This document shows, piece by piece, positions 4,759 to 5,055 of a stretch of 5,055 nucleotides of DNA. The notes below the pieces were generated by a model, which was not told the DNA's origin, did not search any database, and worked only from the letters and a program-made list of their open reading frames with translations. This stretch comes from Bradyrhizobiaceae bacterium (lineage in GTDB: Bacteria; Pseudomonadota; Alphaproteobacteria; Rhizobiales; Hyphomicrobiaceae). The number at the start of each line of letters is the position of its first letter. The first letter of the stretch is position 1. The position numbers were made by a program, and so were the translations under genes. The stretch covers positions 1-5,055 of the forward strand of contig CANJPN010000484.1 in the NCBI GenBank assembly GCA_947475855.1. Direction: 5' to 3'.

Positions 4759-5055
4759 ATGCACGTCAGCCCCCGTTCTGCACGACGAGTTGCTCTCTAC
4801 GCTCGTGTCTCGACAAGCAATCAGACCGTTGAGAACCAGCTAGCGGAGCTTCGAGAGATCGCACATCGGCAGGGCTGGACCATCGTCGCTGAGCTGTCTG
4901 ACGAGGGTATCAGCGGTTCGAAGGGACGCGACAAGAGACCAGCGTTTGACCAGCTCTCGAAACGAGCCACGCGTCGAGAGTTCGATCTTATCATGGTCTG
5001 GGCAATCGACCGGCTTGGCAGATCGATCCAGCATCTCGTCGGCTTCATGAACGAG
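4759..5055 (+). CDS. Serine recombinase (resolvase/invertase family), N-terminal part
   Basis: This is a site-specific DNA recombinase that makes double-strand cuts through a 5'-phosphoserine link. The 99 residues before the window end contain the complete front of the catalytic domain: ALYARVSTSNQ (12-22) with nucleophile Ser18 and Arg16, SDEGISGSKGRDKRPAFDQL (47-66) in the position of the conserved D..SG....RP..D.L block, and WAIDRLGRS (81-89) carrying the two catalytic arginines, Arg85 and Arg88. The spacing resembles small resolvases/invertases of about 180-210 residues, but the C-terminus is outside, so a large serine integrase is not formally excluded. GGAGG lies 8 bases before the ATG and a good promoter lies upstream. 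The gene looks less GC-biased than the core genes to the left, in line with acquired DNA. It reads away from the tRNA fragment, into the presumed island. Confidence 0.92.
   Translation, partial: MHVSPRSARRVALYARVSTSNQTVENQLAELREIAHRQGWTIVAELSDEGISGSKGRDKRPAFDQLSKRATRREFDLIMVWAIDRLGRSIQHLVGFMNE

Overview
This looks like chromosomal DNA from a high-GC alphaproteobacterium, most likely Bradyrhizobium or a relative (Nitrobacteraceae, Hyphomicrobiales). The pointers are a GTTC-N7-GTTC SOS box, a short H-NS/HvrA-type nucleoid protein, an alphaproteobacterial-style HemW, an IS21-type istB remnant, and strong GC bias in the core genes. The genus is inferred from protein character; no search was run.

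Left part (1-2664): a short intergenic stretch with a candidate LexA box at the edge, then three genes on the minus strand. In transcription order they are hemW (heme chaperone, radical SAM), a YqaA-type DedA/VTT membrane protein, and dsbB. dedA and dsbB are 31 bases apart and are probably co-transcribed. hemW ends 116 bases before dedA, with a weak hairpin between them.

Middle (2665-4230): diverging from hemW is an exported 220-residue protein of unknown function with six cysteines, a plausible client of the DsbA/DsbB oxidation pathway. It is followed by a hairpin and an intergenic region rich in short repeats. Next is a 107-residue H-NS-family protein, closed by a very strong intrinsic terminator.

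Right part (4231-5055): this is a degraded, mobile-DNA zone. It holds the last 22 codons of an istB ATPase (IS21 family) and about 260 bases without a convincing gene. Then comes a 45-base 3' half of a tRNA-Thr(CGU) gene with no 5' half, which looks like a displaced att site. About 95 bases further on, a serine recombinase gene with its own promoter and Shine-Dalgarno runs off the window. The polarity of the tRNA fragment says that the chromosome is to the left and an integrated element begins near base 4664 and continues to the right. The intact tRNA-Thr should lie at the far end of that element. The window therefore captures one boundary of a genomic island, but too little of its cargo to name a new system.
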